Positions 1 through 6,897 of a DNA stretch of 10,669 bases are shown piece after piece (within the stretch, counting starts at the first letter, position 1; each line of letters opens with the position of its first letter). Source of the DNA: Sva-07 sp035527095. Lineage in GTDB: Bacteria > Actinomycetota > Acidimicrobiia > Acidimicrobiales > Ilumatobacteraceae. The stretch is from assembly GCA_035527095.1 (NCBI GenBank), contig DATLBC010000105.1, positions 1 to 10,669 on the forward strand, in the 5' to 3' direction. Under the pieces are notes generated by a model. The model was given only the letters and a program-made list of their open reading frames with translations, was not told the origin of the DNA and did no database searches. A program made the translations under genes and the position numbers.

Positions 1-1260
1 CGCGACCATGTGGCGATACTCACCGTGGATCGGCACGTACCACTCGGGGTTGACGATCGACAGGTACGTCTTGATCTCGTCGGCCTGAGCGTGGCCGGTG
101 GCATGGACGTCGAGGATTCCTGAGTGCACCACGTTGGCACCCATGCGGATCAGCCCGTCGATCACGGCATTCACGTTGCTCTCGTTGCCGGGGATCGCAT
201 GACTCGACAGGACCACGGTGTCGTGCTCGCCGAGCTTGAGCCATTTGTTCTCGCCACGGGCCATCAGCCCGAGCGCCGACATCGGCTCACCCTGCGACCC
301 GGTGGAGATGATGCAGATCTGGCCGGGCTCGTACTTGTCGATCTCCTCGATGTCGATGATGGCCGACTCGGGAATGTCGAGCACCTTCAACTCGCGACCG
401 AGGCGCACGTTCTTCTTCATGCTCAACCCAAGCGTGGCGATCTTGCGACCATCGGCGATCGCCGCCGTGGCGATCTGCTGGATGCGGTGCAGGTGGCTGG
501 CGAAGCTCGCCGTGACGATGCGGCGGTCGCGGTGAGCAGCGAAGAGCCCCGTGAGCACAGAACCGACACTGGTCTCGCTCGGCGAGTAGCCGGCTTCTTC
601 GGCGTTGGTCGAGTCGGCCATCAGCAGGCGGATGCCAGGTTCCTTGGCGAGCTGGCCGATGCGAGCCAGGTCGGTGCGTCGCGAATCGACCGGTGTGAGG
701 TCGATCTTGTAGTCGCCCGAGTGGAGCACGACGCCCTGGGCGGTGTGCACGGCGATCGCGTGAGCGTGCGGGACCGAGTGGGTGACCGGGATGAACTCGA
801 CTCGCAGCGAACCGATCTCGACCGTCTCGCCGTCGGCGACCTTGCGCATGTCGGTCTTCGGAAGCAGTCCGGCTTCCTCGATGCGGTTGCGGGCCAGGCC
901 GAGCGTGAGCGCCGCGCCGTAGATCGGCAACGGATCATCACGGAGATCGCCGATGCCGTCGTGATCGCGCAGCAGGTACTGAATGGCTCCGACGTGGTCC
1001 TCGTGACCGTGCGTGAGCACGAGGGCCGAAATCCGTTGGGCGTTCTCACGAAGATAGGTGAAGTCCGGCAGGATCAGGTCGACTCCGTGCATGTTGGCGT
1101 CCGGGAACATCAGCCCGCAGTCGATGAGCATGATCGTGCGGTCGGGATCGTCGGCGGCGCCCTGTTCGATCGCCATGCAGTTGCGGCCGATCTCACCGAG
1201 ACCGCCGAGGAAGACGATGCGCACGGGAACCGATCCCTGCTTGTTCCTGTGCTCAGCCAC
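1..1260 (-). CDS. rnj: Ribonuclease J (C-terminus cut by window edge)
   Basis: This is a metallo-beta-lactamase/beta-CASP ribonuclease. The family has 5'-3' exonuclease and endonuclease activity on RNA in the cytoplasm and serves mRNA turnover and rRNA maturation. The reading frame stays open to base 1 and gives 420 residues of a family usually about 550 long, so the C-terminal domain is missing. Visible motifs are the zinc-binding HGHEDH (residues 84-89), VTHSVPHA (H161), HSGDYKID (D183), GSQGEPMSAL, an IPGNE motif, VHATGHA (385-391) and PIHGEYRH (410-417). The start is a GTG at 1260-1258, giving the N-terminus MAEHRNKQG, and the MBL fold begins at RIVFLGGLGEIG. The start overlaps the dapA stop by 8 bases, so translational coupling is likely. 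The dapA-rnj order is well known in Actinobacteria. Identity is secure; only the exact start is somewhat open. Confidence 0.96.
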   Translation of the reverse strand, partial: MAEHRNKQGSVPVRIVFLGGLGEIGRNCMAIEQGAADDPDRTIMLIDCGLMFPDANMHGVDLILPDFTYLRENAQRISALVLTHGHEDHVGAIQYLLRDHDGIGDLRDDPLPIYGAALTLGLARNRIEEAGLLPKTDMRKVADGETVEIGSLRVEFIPVTHSVPHAHAIAVHTAQGVVLHSGDYKIDLTPVDSRRTDLARIGQLAKEPGIRLLMADSTNAEEAGYSPSETSVGSVLTGLFAAHRDRRIVTASFASHLHRIQQIATAAIADGRKIATLGLSMKKNVRLGRELKVLDIPESAIIDIEEIDKYEPGQICIISTGSQGEPMSALGLMARGENKWLKLGEHDTVVLSSHAIPGNESNVNAVIDGLIRMGANVVHSGILDVHATGHAQADEIKTYLSIVNPEWYVPIHGEYRHMVA

Positions 1261-2143
1261 GGGCCGCGACCAAGCGTTCGTAGACACCGCGAGCGGCGTG
1301 TTCGAGTCCATGGGGCGTCGGCCCCATCGGGGACCTGCATTCCCCGACAGCATGACCGAGCGTTCTCAACATGGCCTTCGACGGTACCGGGTTCGGCGCA
1401 GCGTCGCTGGTCTCGAACTCGTAGCTCTCCAGCTGGCGGGCGTTGATGCGGCGAGCGAGGGCGGTATCGCCACCTTCCCATGCGTCGAACATCGCCGCAT
1501 GGTCCGGCGCACACCAGTGCGTCGCCACACCGATCGCGCCGACCGCGCCGATGGCCAGCAGTGGCAACGTCATCGAGTCGTCGCCCGAATAGACCTCGAA
1601 GTCGGCGGGACAATTCGCAGCGACGGCGGCGGTCGCTCCCGGATTGCCTGCTGCGTCCTTCAGGGCCACGATGTTCGGCACATCGTTGGCAAGCCGCACG
1701 AGCGTGGTGCTGTCGATCTTGCGCCCGGTGCGCTTGGGGATGTCGTAGAGCACCACCGGCAGGTCGGTCGAAGCGGCGATTGCCCGGAAATGGGTCTCGA
1801 GTCCCGCCTGTGACGGCCGGCTGTAGAACGGACAGACGCCGAGGATGCCGGCGATGCCGAGGTGGCCGGCCTCCTCGGTGAGACCGATGTCGTGACGTGT
1901 GTTCGATCCGGTCGTCCCGGCGATGACCGGCACGGTCACCGCGCCCACGACGGCTTCGAACAGCGTCAGCTTCTCGTCGATCGACAGCGTGGCGGACTCG
2001 CCGGTGGTACCGGAGACGACGAGGCCCTCGTTGCCCTGCTCGACCAGCCACTTCGCCAGCGAGGCGGCCGCGTCGACGTCGAGTTCGCCATCGTCATCGA
2101 ATGGGGTGACCATCGCGGTGAGCACCCGACCGAAGCGCGCCAT
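1253..2143 (-). CDS. dapA: 4-hydroxy-tetrahydrodipicolinate synthase
   Basis: DapA condenses pyruvate with aspartate semialdehyde, the first committed step toward diaminopimelate and lysine. It is a cytoplasmic class I aldolase with a TIM barrel. The 296-residue product matches family length. Visible active-site features are the GTTGES loop (T46/T47), Tyr107, Tyr133 in LYDIPKRTG with Arg138, and the Schiff-base lysine Lys162 in NIVALKDAAG. I chose the ATG at 2143 over an in-frame GTG at 2155. It gives the typical MARFGRVLTAMVTPFD N-terminus, places the active-site tyrosines at the same numbers as the E. coli enzyme (107 and 133), and has a GGGGTGG/GGTGG site 5-8 bases upstream. The stop overlaps the rnj GTG start by 8 bases. 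The gene follows a membrane protein gene by 66 bases and may be co-transcribed with it. Confidence 0.96.
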   Translation of the reverse strand: MARFGRVLTAMVTPFDDDGELDVDAAASLAKWLVEQGNEGLVVSGTTGESATLSIDEKLTLFEAVVGAVTVPVIAGTTGSNTRHDIGLTEEAGHLGIAGILGVCPFYSRPSQAGLETHFRAIAASTDLPVVLYDIPKRTGRKIDSTTLVRLANDVPNIVALKDAAGNPGATAAVAANCPADFEVYSGDDSMTLPLLAIGAVGAIGVATHWCAPDHAAMFDAWEGGDTALARRINARQLESYEFETSDAAPNPVPSKAMLRTLGHAVGECRSPMGPTPHGLEHAARGVYERLVAARG

Positions 2144-2148
2144 CAGCG

Positions 2149-2158
2149 CCACCACCCC
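2149..2158 (-). promoter_or_regulatory. Shine-Dalgarno site deciding the dapA start
   Basis: The minus strand reads GGGGTGGTGG here, ending 5 bases before the ATG at 2143. It overlaps the alternative upstream GTG codons (2155 and 2152), which themselves have no G-rich site in front of them. This supports the ATG start. Confidence 0.5.
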
Positions 2159-2209
2159 GAGCGGGACAGGGGGCGTCGGTTGGGCGTCAGACGATTCACG
2201 GTCCGCAAC

Positions 2210-3280
2210 CTATTCGATCACCACCGGTTCGCGCAGTTCGATTCGCGGCCGAGCGCCGTCCTTGCGCCGGGCCACGTCGAGCCGCCACGCCACGTACAGC
2301 AGCGCGCCCAGCGCAATCGGGACGACGTAGGTGAGCAGCCGGTAGATCAGCACACCCGCCAGCGCCGTCGACGGGTCGACACCTGCGGCGACCAGCGCGC
2401 CGGTGAGTCCCGCCTCGACGACTCCGACGCCGCCCGGAACCGGAACGAACGAGCTGAGCAGCGTCACGACGAAGTACACGCGGGCGAACTCGAGCAGACC
2501 GAGTTCGTCACCGACGCCGAGCCCCCGGAGCGCAACGAGCAGGATCACAGCGCCGACGGACTGGGCGAGCGCCGTTCGCAGTAGGAGCCCGATCGGACGG
2601 CCGGCGAACGAGCGCAGGGACGATCGCACGTCGAGGAGGCCGGCTCCGAGATCGTGTCCGATCAGGCGCGGCTCGAGTGACGGAAACCGCCGAGCCGCAC
2701 GTGCGGACACCGCGTGCAGCAGCCGGACGAGCCATGCCGTGATGCGATCTGATCGCAGCACGACCGCCCAGAACACCGCTGAACCGCCGACGACCACTGC
2801 GCAGACCGCGAGCATCGCCAGGTCGGTGTTCGTCGGCGGTCGTTGCGTGATGTCCACGAGCAGCACCCCGAACGGAAGCAGCCAGGTCACGAACGTGGTT
2901 GCGACGCCGTAGGCGACGAGCATCGATGTGAACGTGGTGGTCGGCACCGCCGCATCGCGGGCGATCGACCAGCGCAGACCCGTCGCCAGCGGTCCTCCGA
3001 GCGGCACCCCTTTGCTCGCCGCGCTACCGACGTCGTGGATCGTCAGTGAGCGCCCGAACGACGTGCTGCCGAGCAGTCGCCGAACGATGTCGGCACGACT
3101 GGCGCGCTCGAGCACCGCCAAGGCCAGCAGGGCCGCGACGACCGCCGATGACAACATGCGCATCTCGCCAAGGGCGTCACCAATGGTGCCGCGACGGAAC
3201 CAGACTGCGGCGAGCAACACTGACCCGACCAGTGCCACCAGGCCCGCTCGAAAGAGATCAGTCCTCGATCGTCGAGCCAC
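2210..3280 (-). CDS. LPG_synthase_TM / UPF0104 family integral membrane protein
   Basis: This multi-pass membrane protein belongs to the family related to the flippase half of MprF (lysylphosphatidylglycerol synthase transmembrane region). Members are thought to move or process lipids, and many have no assigned substrate. The 356-residue product has hydrophobic segments at about 12-28, 47-57, 118-144, 157-175, 230-251, 265-281 and 305-332. Family signatures are ASKGVPLGGPLATGLRW (88-104), PVPGGVGVVEAGLTGAL (280-296) and YRLLTYVVPI (313-322). No aminoacyltransferase domain is attached, so this is the membrane part alone. The start is uncertain. The GTG at 3280 leaves a short Arg-rich lead before the first helix but has no Shine-Dalgarno site, and a GTG at 3340 would add 20 residues. 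A TAnnnT element 6 bases before 3280 suggests a leaderless message. The gene lies 66 bases upstream of dapA on the same strand and diverges from the ABC importer. Confidence 0.82.
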   Translation of the reverse strand: MARRSRTDLFRAGLVALVGSVLLAAVWFRRGTIGDALGEMRMLSSAVVAALLALAVLERASRADIVRRLLGSTSFGRSLTIHDVGSAASKGVPLGGPLATGLRWSIARDAAVPTTTFTSMLVAYGVATTFVTWLLPFGVLLVDITQRPPTNTDLAMLAVCAVVVGGSAVFWAVVLRSDRITAWLVRLLHAVSARAARRFPSLEPRLIGHDLGAGLLDVRSSLRSFAGRPIGLLLRTALAQSVGAVILLVALRGLGVGDELGLLEFARVYFVVTLLSSFVPVPGGVGVVEAGLTGALVAAGVDPSTALAGVLIYRLLTYVVPIALGALLYVAWRLDVARRKDGARPRIELREPVVIE

Positions 3281-3335
3281 GATCGGACGGTAGATCCCCG
3301 AGGAAAGCCGTGCGAAGTCAAGCGACGCAGTAGTT

Positions 3336-3351
3336 TTCACGATTGCGTGAA
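3336..3351. promoter_or_regulatory. Inverted repeat TTCACG-N4-CGTGAA, possible operator
   Basis: A perfect 6-base inverted repeat with the 4-base spacer ATTG lies in the divergent region between the membrane protein gene and the importer operon. It ends 22 bases before the binding-protein ATG and directly follows a TAGTTT sequence (3331-3336) that could be a weak -10 element. A dimeric repressor of the importer operon is one reading, and a small hairpin in the leader RNA is the other. The regulator is unknown, and a repeat this short can occur by chance. Confidence 0.4.
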
Positions 3352-3360
3352 CAACAACCT

Positions 3361-3367
3361 GAAGGAG
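3361..3367 (+). promoter_or_regulatory. Shine-Dalgarno site of the binding-protein gene
   Basis: GAAGGAG ends 6 bases before the ATG at 3374. It settles the start at that ATG rather than at the in-frame GTG at 3347, which would place this site inside the coding region. Confidence 0.8.
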
Positions 3368-3373
3368 AACCTC

Positions 3374-4282
3374 ATGCGACGCTCCCCCGCCCTGCGCCGG
3401 ATCATTCCAGCCATCGCCGTCGGCGCACTCGTCCTGGCCGCCTGCGGCAGTGACGACGACAACGGCGACGCCACCGACGAAACCCTCGCCCCTGCCGACA
3501 CCTCCAGCGGTGACGACACCGACGCCGCGGTCGACTGCAGCGCCACCATCGACGACGGTGTCCTCACGATCGCCACGGGCGAACCCGCCTTCTACCCGTG
3601 GGTGATCGACGATGCCCCCGAGACCGGCGAAGGCTTCGAGGCCGCTGTTGCGCTCGCCGTCGCTGCCGAGATGGGCTACGAGGGCGACGCCGTCGTGTGG
3701 ACCCGCACCACGTTCGACGAGGCGATCCAGCCCGGCGCGAAGAGTTTCGACATGAACCTCCAGCAGTACTCGATCACCGAGGAGCGCCGCGAGAACACCG
3801 ATCTTTCGCTGCCGTACTTCACGAGCAACCAGGCGATTGTGGCGCTCAACGGGTCCGCTGCCGAGGGCGCCACGACCATTGACGAATTGAAGGACGTCAA
3901 GTTCGGCGCCCAGGTCGGGACAACCAGCCTGGCGTTCATCACCGACGTGATCCAGCCCAACCAGGAACCGTTCGTCTACGACGACAACGTCGCTGCCAAG
4001 GCTGCGCTCGAAGCGAATCAGATCGACGCCGCGGTGTTCGACCTGCCGACCGCGCTGTACGTATCCGGTGTCGAGATCGACAACAGCACCGTCACCGGCC
4101 AGTTCCCGGCTGATGCCGGCGGGACCACCGACGAGTACGGTTTCGTCCTCGAGAAGGACAGCGCGCTGACGCCATGTGTCGACGCAGCCATCACCACGAT
4201 CACCGACAACGGCGAACTCGACGCGATCACTCAGGAATGGCTGTCGGACTTCACCGGCGCACCGGTGATCACCGTCGAGTGA
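3374..4282 (+). CDS. Amino-acid ABC transporter substrate-binding lipoprotein (family 3)
   Basis: This is a solute-binding protein of the polar amino-acid uptake (PAAT) class, anchored by lipid to the outer face of the membrane, which hands its ligand to the permease encoded downstream. The 302-residue product starts with a signal peptide rich in Arg and ends its lipobox LAAC at Cys24. A linker rich in Asp and Thr follows to about residue 55. The SBP_bac_3 domain covers about 60-295. QYSITEERRE (131-140) corresponds to the SIT-x-x-R motif whose arginine (here R138) binds the ligand carboxylate in HisJ-like proteins. D223 in AAVFDLP sits where the family binds the amino group. C55 and C268 may form a disulfide. 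An acidic or polar amino acid is plausible as ligand, but the sequence does not fix it. The gene is first in a three-gene operon. Confidence 0.93.
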   Translation: MRRSPALRRIIPAIAVGALVLAACGSDDDNGDATDETLAPADTSSGDDTDAAVDCSATIDDGVLTIATGEPAFYPWVIDDAPETGEGFEAAVALAVAAEMGYEGDAVVWTRTTFDEAIQPGAKSFDMNLQQYSITEERRENTDLSLPYFTSNQAIVALNGSAAEGATTIDELKDVKFGAQVGTTSLAFITDVIQPNQEPFVYDDNVAAKAALEANQIDAAVFDLPTALYVSGVEIDNSTVTGQFPADAGGTTDEYGFVLEKDSALTPCVDAAITTITDNGELDAITQEWLSDFTGAPVITVE

Positions 4283-4304
4283 CCCCACCGGTCCGCACAA
4301 TTCC

Positions 4305-5141
4305 ATGACGAGTCGACCGACCCGGCGCGAGCGCTACGAGCGCGCTCGACGCCGGCGGTCGAACGTCATCGCCGCCGTCAGCACCATCGTTGTCGTCGGC
4401 GTGCTGGTCATCCTGATCCCGATGTCTCCCGGATGGGATCGCGTGCGCCAGGCCTTCTTCGACGGCGATGTCTTCCGGGAGAGCTTTCCCGGGCTGCTTC
4501 GCGCCTTCTGGCTCGATGTCAAGATCCTGCTGTGGTCGACGCCGTTGATCCTCATTGCCTCGTTGCTGCTCGCGCTCGCCCGCAACACCCGCAGCCCTGC
4601 GCTGTTCCCGCTTCGGGCGTTTGCGATCATCTACATCGACGTGCTCCGCGGGATTCCGGTGATCCTGCTGGTGTTCCTGATCGGCTTCGGCGTGCCAGCG
4701 CTGGGACTGTCCCGCGAGTGGGCCAATCCGCTCATCTGGGGAACGGTCACGCTCGTGTTGTCGTACTCGGCGTACACCGCAGAGATCATTCGAGCCGGCA
4801 TCGACAGTGTGCACGAGAGCCAACGGGCAGCCGCTCGTTCGCTCGGCATGTCCAGCCGCCAGACGATGTCGACCGTGATCCTCCCGCAGGCGTTCCGGCG
4901 GATCGTGCCGCCGCTGATGAACACGTTCGTCAGCCTGCAGAAGGACGTTGCGCTCGTGAGCTTGATCGGCCCGGTGGAGATCCTTCGACAGGCCGGAATC
5001 GACAAAGCCACCTACGCCAACTTCACCCCCTATGTTGCCGCATCGGTGATCTTCCTCGCCCTGACGATCCCGTGCACTCGCCTCGCCGACTATGCCCTCG
5101 CCCGTCAGCGGCGGCGCACCGGAGCCACGACGATCGCATGA
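4305..5141 (+). CDS. Polar amino-acid ABC transporter permease (HisM/GlnP type)
   Basis: This is the membrane subunit of the importer, probably acting as a homodimer because only one permease gene is present. The 278-residue product has an Arg-rich N-terminus (residues 4-18) and hydrophobic segments at about 21-40, 68-92, 107-130, 143-158 and 243-258. The EAA-type coupling loop that contacts the ATPase is at 160-183, starting EIIRAGIDSVHE and ending SLGMS. DVLRGIPVILLV (112-123) is typical of the His/Glu/Gln/Arg/opine permease family. The start lies 22 bases after the binding-protein stop and has no recognisable Shine-Dalgarno site, so it may depend on coupling. The stop shares ATGA with the next gene. 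Membership in the importer is secure from both sequence and position. Confidence 0.94.
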   Translation: MTSRPTRRERYERARRRRSNVIAAVSTIVVVGVLVILIPMSPGWDRVRQAFFDGDVFRESFPGLLRAFWLDVKILLWSTPLILIASLLLALARNTRSPALFPLRAFAIIYIDVLRGIPVILLVFLIGFGVPALGLSREWANPLIWGTVTLVLSYSAYTAEIIRAGIDSVHESQRAAARSLGMSSRQTMSTVILPQAFRRIVPPLMNTFVSLQKDVALVSLIGPVEILRQAGIDKATYANFTPYVAASVIFLALTIPCTRLADYALARQRRRTGATTIA

Positions 5142-5920
5142 CCGCCGAACCGATTTCCACGCCAACGGATCCACCACTGCTCAAGCTGCAACTGCGCACC
5201 GTCTTCAAAGCGTTCGGCGACACCACCGTGCTCGACGGCATCGACCTCGACGTCGCTCAGGGCGATGTGATCACGCTGATCGGGGCGTCGGGTTCCGGCA
5301 AATCCACCCTGTTGCGCTGCATGAACATGCTCGAGCCGGTCGACGACGGCGAGGTGCTCTTCGACGGAGTCGACATCGCCGAGCCCGGCCTCGACCCCGA
5401 CCCCATTCGGCGCCGCATCGGCATGGTGTTCCAGAGTTTCAACCTGTTCCCGCACATGACCGTCACCGACAACGTCGCCGTCGGCCCACGAAAGGTCTTG
5501 CGCGTGCCGAAGGGCGAGGCCCGCGCCAGCGCCCTCGAGATGTTGACCCGGCTCGGGCTCAGTGCCCGCGCCGACGCATACCCCGACCAGTTGTCCGGCG
5601 GACAGCAGCAACGGGTGGCGATCGCCCGGTCGTTGGCGATGAACCCCGAGGTGATGTTGCTCGACGAGATCACCTCGGCGCTCGACCCAGAACTGGTCGG
5701 CGAGGTCCTCGACGTCGTGCGGGGATTGAAGGCCGACGGGATGACGATGTTGATCGCCACGCACGAAATGGCGTTTGCCCGCGAGATCAGCGACCGAGTC
5801 TGCTTCCTCCACCAGGGCCGAATCCTCGAGGAGGGACCTCCGAGTCAGATCTTCGAGACGCCACGCGAGCAACGGACCCAGGAGTTCCTGCAACGCGTGA
5901 TCGACGCCGGTCGACTCTGA
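5138..5920 (+). CDS. Polar amino-acid ABC transporter ATP-binding protein
   Basis: This is the cytoplasmic ATPase that powers the importer. The 260-residue product has every element of an active ABC ATPase: Walker A GASGSGKST (49-57), Q-loop Gln99 in MVFQSFNLFPHMTV, signature LSGGQQQR (152-159), Walker B MLLDE with catalytic Glu177, D-loop SALDPE and switch His209 in IATHEM. Isoleucine follows the Walker B glutamate where many ABC proteins have proline. Such replacement is common in this importer class and does not suggest loss of function. The ATG lies inside the ATGA overlap with the permease gene (4-base overlap), which indicates coupled translation. The first 14 residues are a proline-rich lead before the fold begins. 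The gene is last in its operon and converges with the DUF1996 gene 18 bases beyond its stop. Confidence 0.96.
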   Translation: MTAEPISTPTDPPLLKLQLRTVFKAFGDTTVLDGIDLDVAQGDVITLIGASGSGKSTLLRCMNMLEPVDDGEVLFDGVDIAEPGLDPDPIRRRIGMVFQSFNLFPHMTVTDNVAVGPRKVLRVPKGEARASALEMLTRLGLSARADAYPDQLSGGQQQRVAIARSLAMNPEVMLLDEITSALDPELVGEVLDVVRGLKADGMTMLIATHEMAFAREISDRVCFLHQGRILEEGPPSQIFETPREQRTQEFLQRVIDAGRL

Positions 5921-5940
5921 TCGGCACGTACGAGTCGATC
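5909..5940. terminator. Hairpin at the convergent gene junction, possible bidirectional terminator
   Basis: TCGACTC (5911-5917) and GAGTCGA (5932-5938) form a perfect 7-bp stem, extended by one G-T and one G-C pair, around a 14-base loop. The structure spans both stop codons of two converging genes that are only 18 bases apart. There is no T-run on either side, so a classical Rho-independent terminator is not shown. High-GC Actinobacteria often have hairpins without a U tail. Confidence 0.4.
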
Positions 5941-6880
5941 AGGGGGCGCCACGGCTGTTGCTGAGGCCGCACACGAGGTCACGGTTCAGACAGAGCTTCA
6001 CTTCGTTCTCGAGAACCTGTTGGTCCCACACGTTCCAGAAGTCGGCGTGGCCGGTCTGGATGTCGCCGGACGCCAGGGACAACCCCTCCGGGTCGACGGC
6101 AGGGAAGTCGATGGCCATCTGGAGCTGCGGGATCGGGACCGGATGCGACGGTGGGCAGACACCGCTGACGCTGTCAGCCACATGCGTTGAGGCCGCCGCG
6201 GTCGACAGTGTCTGGCGATCCCAGCAATCAGGGAATGTGACCCAGAGTCGGAGCGCAGGCGAATTCGCCGGTTCGACTCCGCCCGCGAGCTTGGGCCGGC
6301 AGTCCGGTGGCCGGGGCTCACGTGTCGCCCCCGTGCCGCAGCCCCACGCCACGGTCTGGATCGGTTGCTGCTCATCGGCGAACGCGTCGCCAGCGACCAT
6401 CATGAGACCCGCCGGGTACGGTTCGACCGTCGCCGGATCGACCCCCGGTCCCGGCCGGTAGTAGGCCGTCAATTTGTTCGGCTCGATGACCACTCCGGTC
6501 GCATCGAGGAGCGCCGGCGCCCAATACGACGCTGTGTCGCTGCGACGCTCGCACGACGTCTCGGCACCGCTCACCCGGTCGTAGTCGGGATCGGAGTCGA
6601 CGTCCGCGTTGCCGAAGAATTGGTGAAGGTGACTCATTCCAGCCATGTCGGGATGAACGATCGGATCGTCATAGGCGAGGTGACTCAGCTCACACTCGAC
6701 CACGAACTGGGCGACGTTGCCCTGCGGTCCGCTCCGCAACGGATCGCGCGCCTCGACCGGTTCTGCGCTCTCGCCGCCGCTTGCGCCGCACGCAGCGAGC
6801 GACAGCCCGAGCGCCGCGGCCACCGCGACGCCACGAACGGCCACCAGGGGCAACACGGCACCCCCCAGTCGACGGCGCAT
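5939..6880 (-). CDS. DUF1996 domain lipoprotein
   Basis: The 313-residue product starts MRRR, has a hydrophobic segment ending in LSLAAC, and is therefore a likely lipoprotein with Cys31 as the lipidated residue. The DUF1996 domain follows from about residue 57. Its hallmarks are LAYDDPIVHPDMAGMSHLHQ (68-87) with the SHxHxFFGN motif (83-91), NKLTAYYRP (135-143), LMMVAGDA (159-166), a WGC (179-181) and HADFWNVW (278-285). DUF1996 occurs in fungal and actinobacterial secreted proteins. I know of no established activity for this form, though conserved His and Asp residues suggest a binding or catalytic site. Eight cysteines lie downstream of the lipid site. The start lies 17 bases after the beta-helix gene stop with no clear Shine-Dalgarno site, so the gene is probably last in an operon with the two lipoprotein genes before it. 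Confidence 0.85.
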   Translation of the reverse strand: MRRRLGGAVLPLVAVRGVAVAAALGLSLAACGASGGESAEPVEARDPLRSGPQGNVAQFVVECELSHLAYDDPIVHPDMAGMSHLHQFFGNADVDSDPDYDRVSGAETSCERRSDTASYWAPALLDATGVVIEPNKLTAYYRPGPGVDPATVEPYPAGLMMVAGDAFADEQQPIQTVAWGCGTGATREPRPPDCRPKLAGGVEPANSPALRLWVTFPDCWDRQTLSTAAASTHVADSVSGVCPPSHPVPIPQLQMAIDFPAVDPEGLSLASGDIQTGHADFWNVWDQQVLENEVKLCLNRDLVCGLSNSRGAP

Positions 6881-6897
6881 TCTGGACCGAACGGCCG

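Noticed and set aside
124..1446. Long plus-strand open frame of 440 codons
   Set aside because: It lies opposite rnj and the end of dapA, both of which have full family motifs. Its product is rich in Asp, Arg and Val with no recognisable domain, as expected of a high-GC antisense frame.
4263..4274. Perfect 12-base palindrome CGGTGATCACCG near the end of the binding-protein gene
   Set aside because: It lies fully inside the coding region with no loop and no T-run, and a palindrome of this size is not unusual in GC-rich coding DNA. It is not a convincing terminator or operator.
3281..4306. Upstream extension of the UPF0104 open frame to a 698-residue product
   Set aside because: The extension is antisense to the binding-protein gene, which has a strong Shine-Dalgarno site, lipobox and family motifs. 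The extended residues show no domain.
5177..5180. Loss of function in the ATPase because Ile replaces Pro after the Walker B glutamate
   Set aside because: Ile or Val at this position (codon 178) is common in polar amino-acid importer ATPases, and every catalytic motif is intact.
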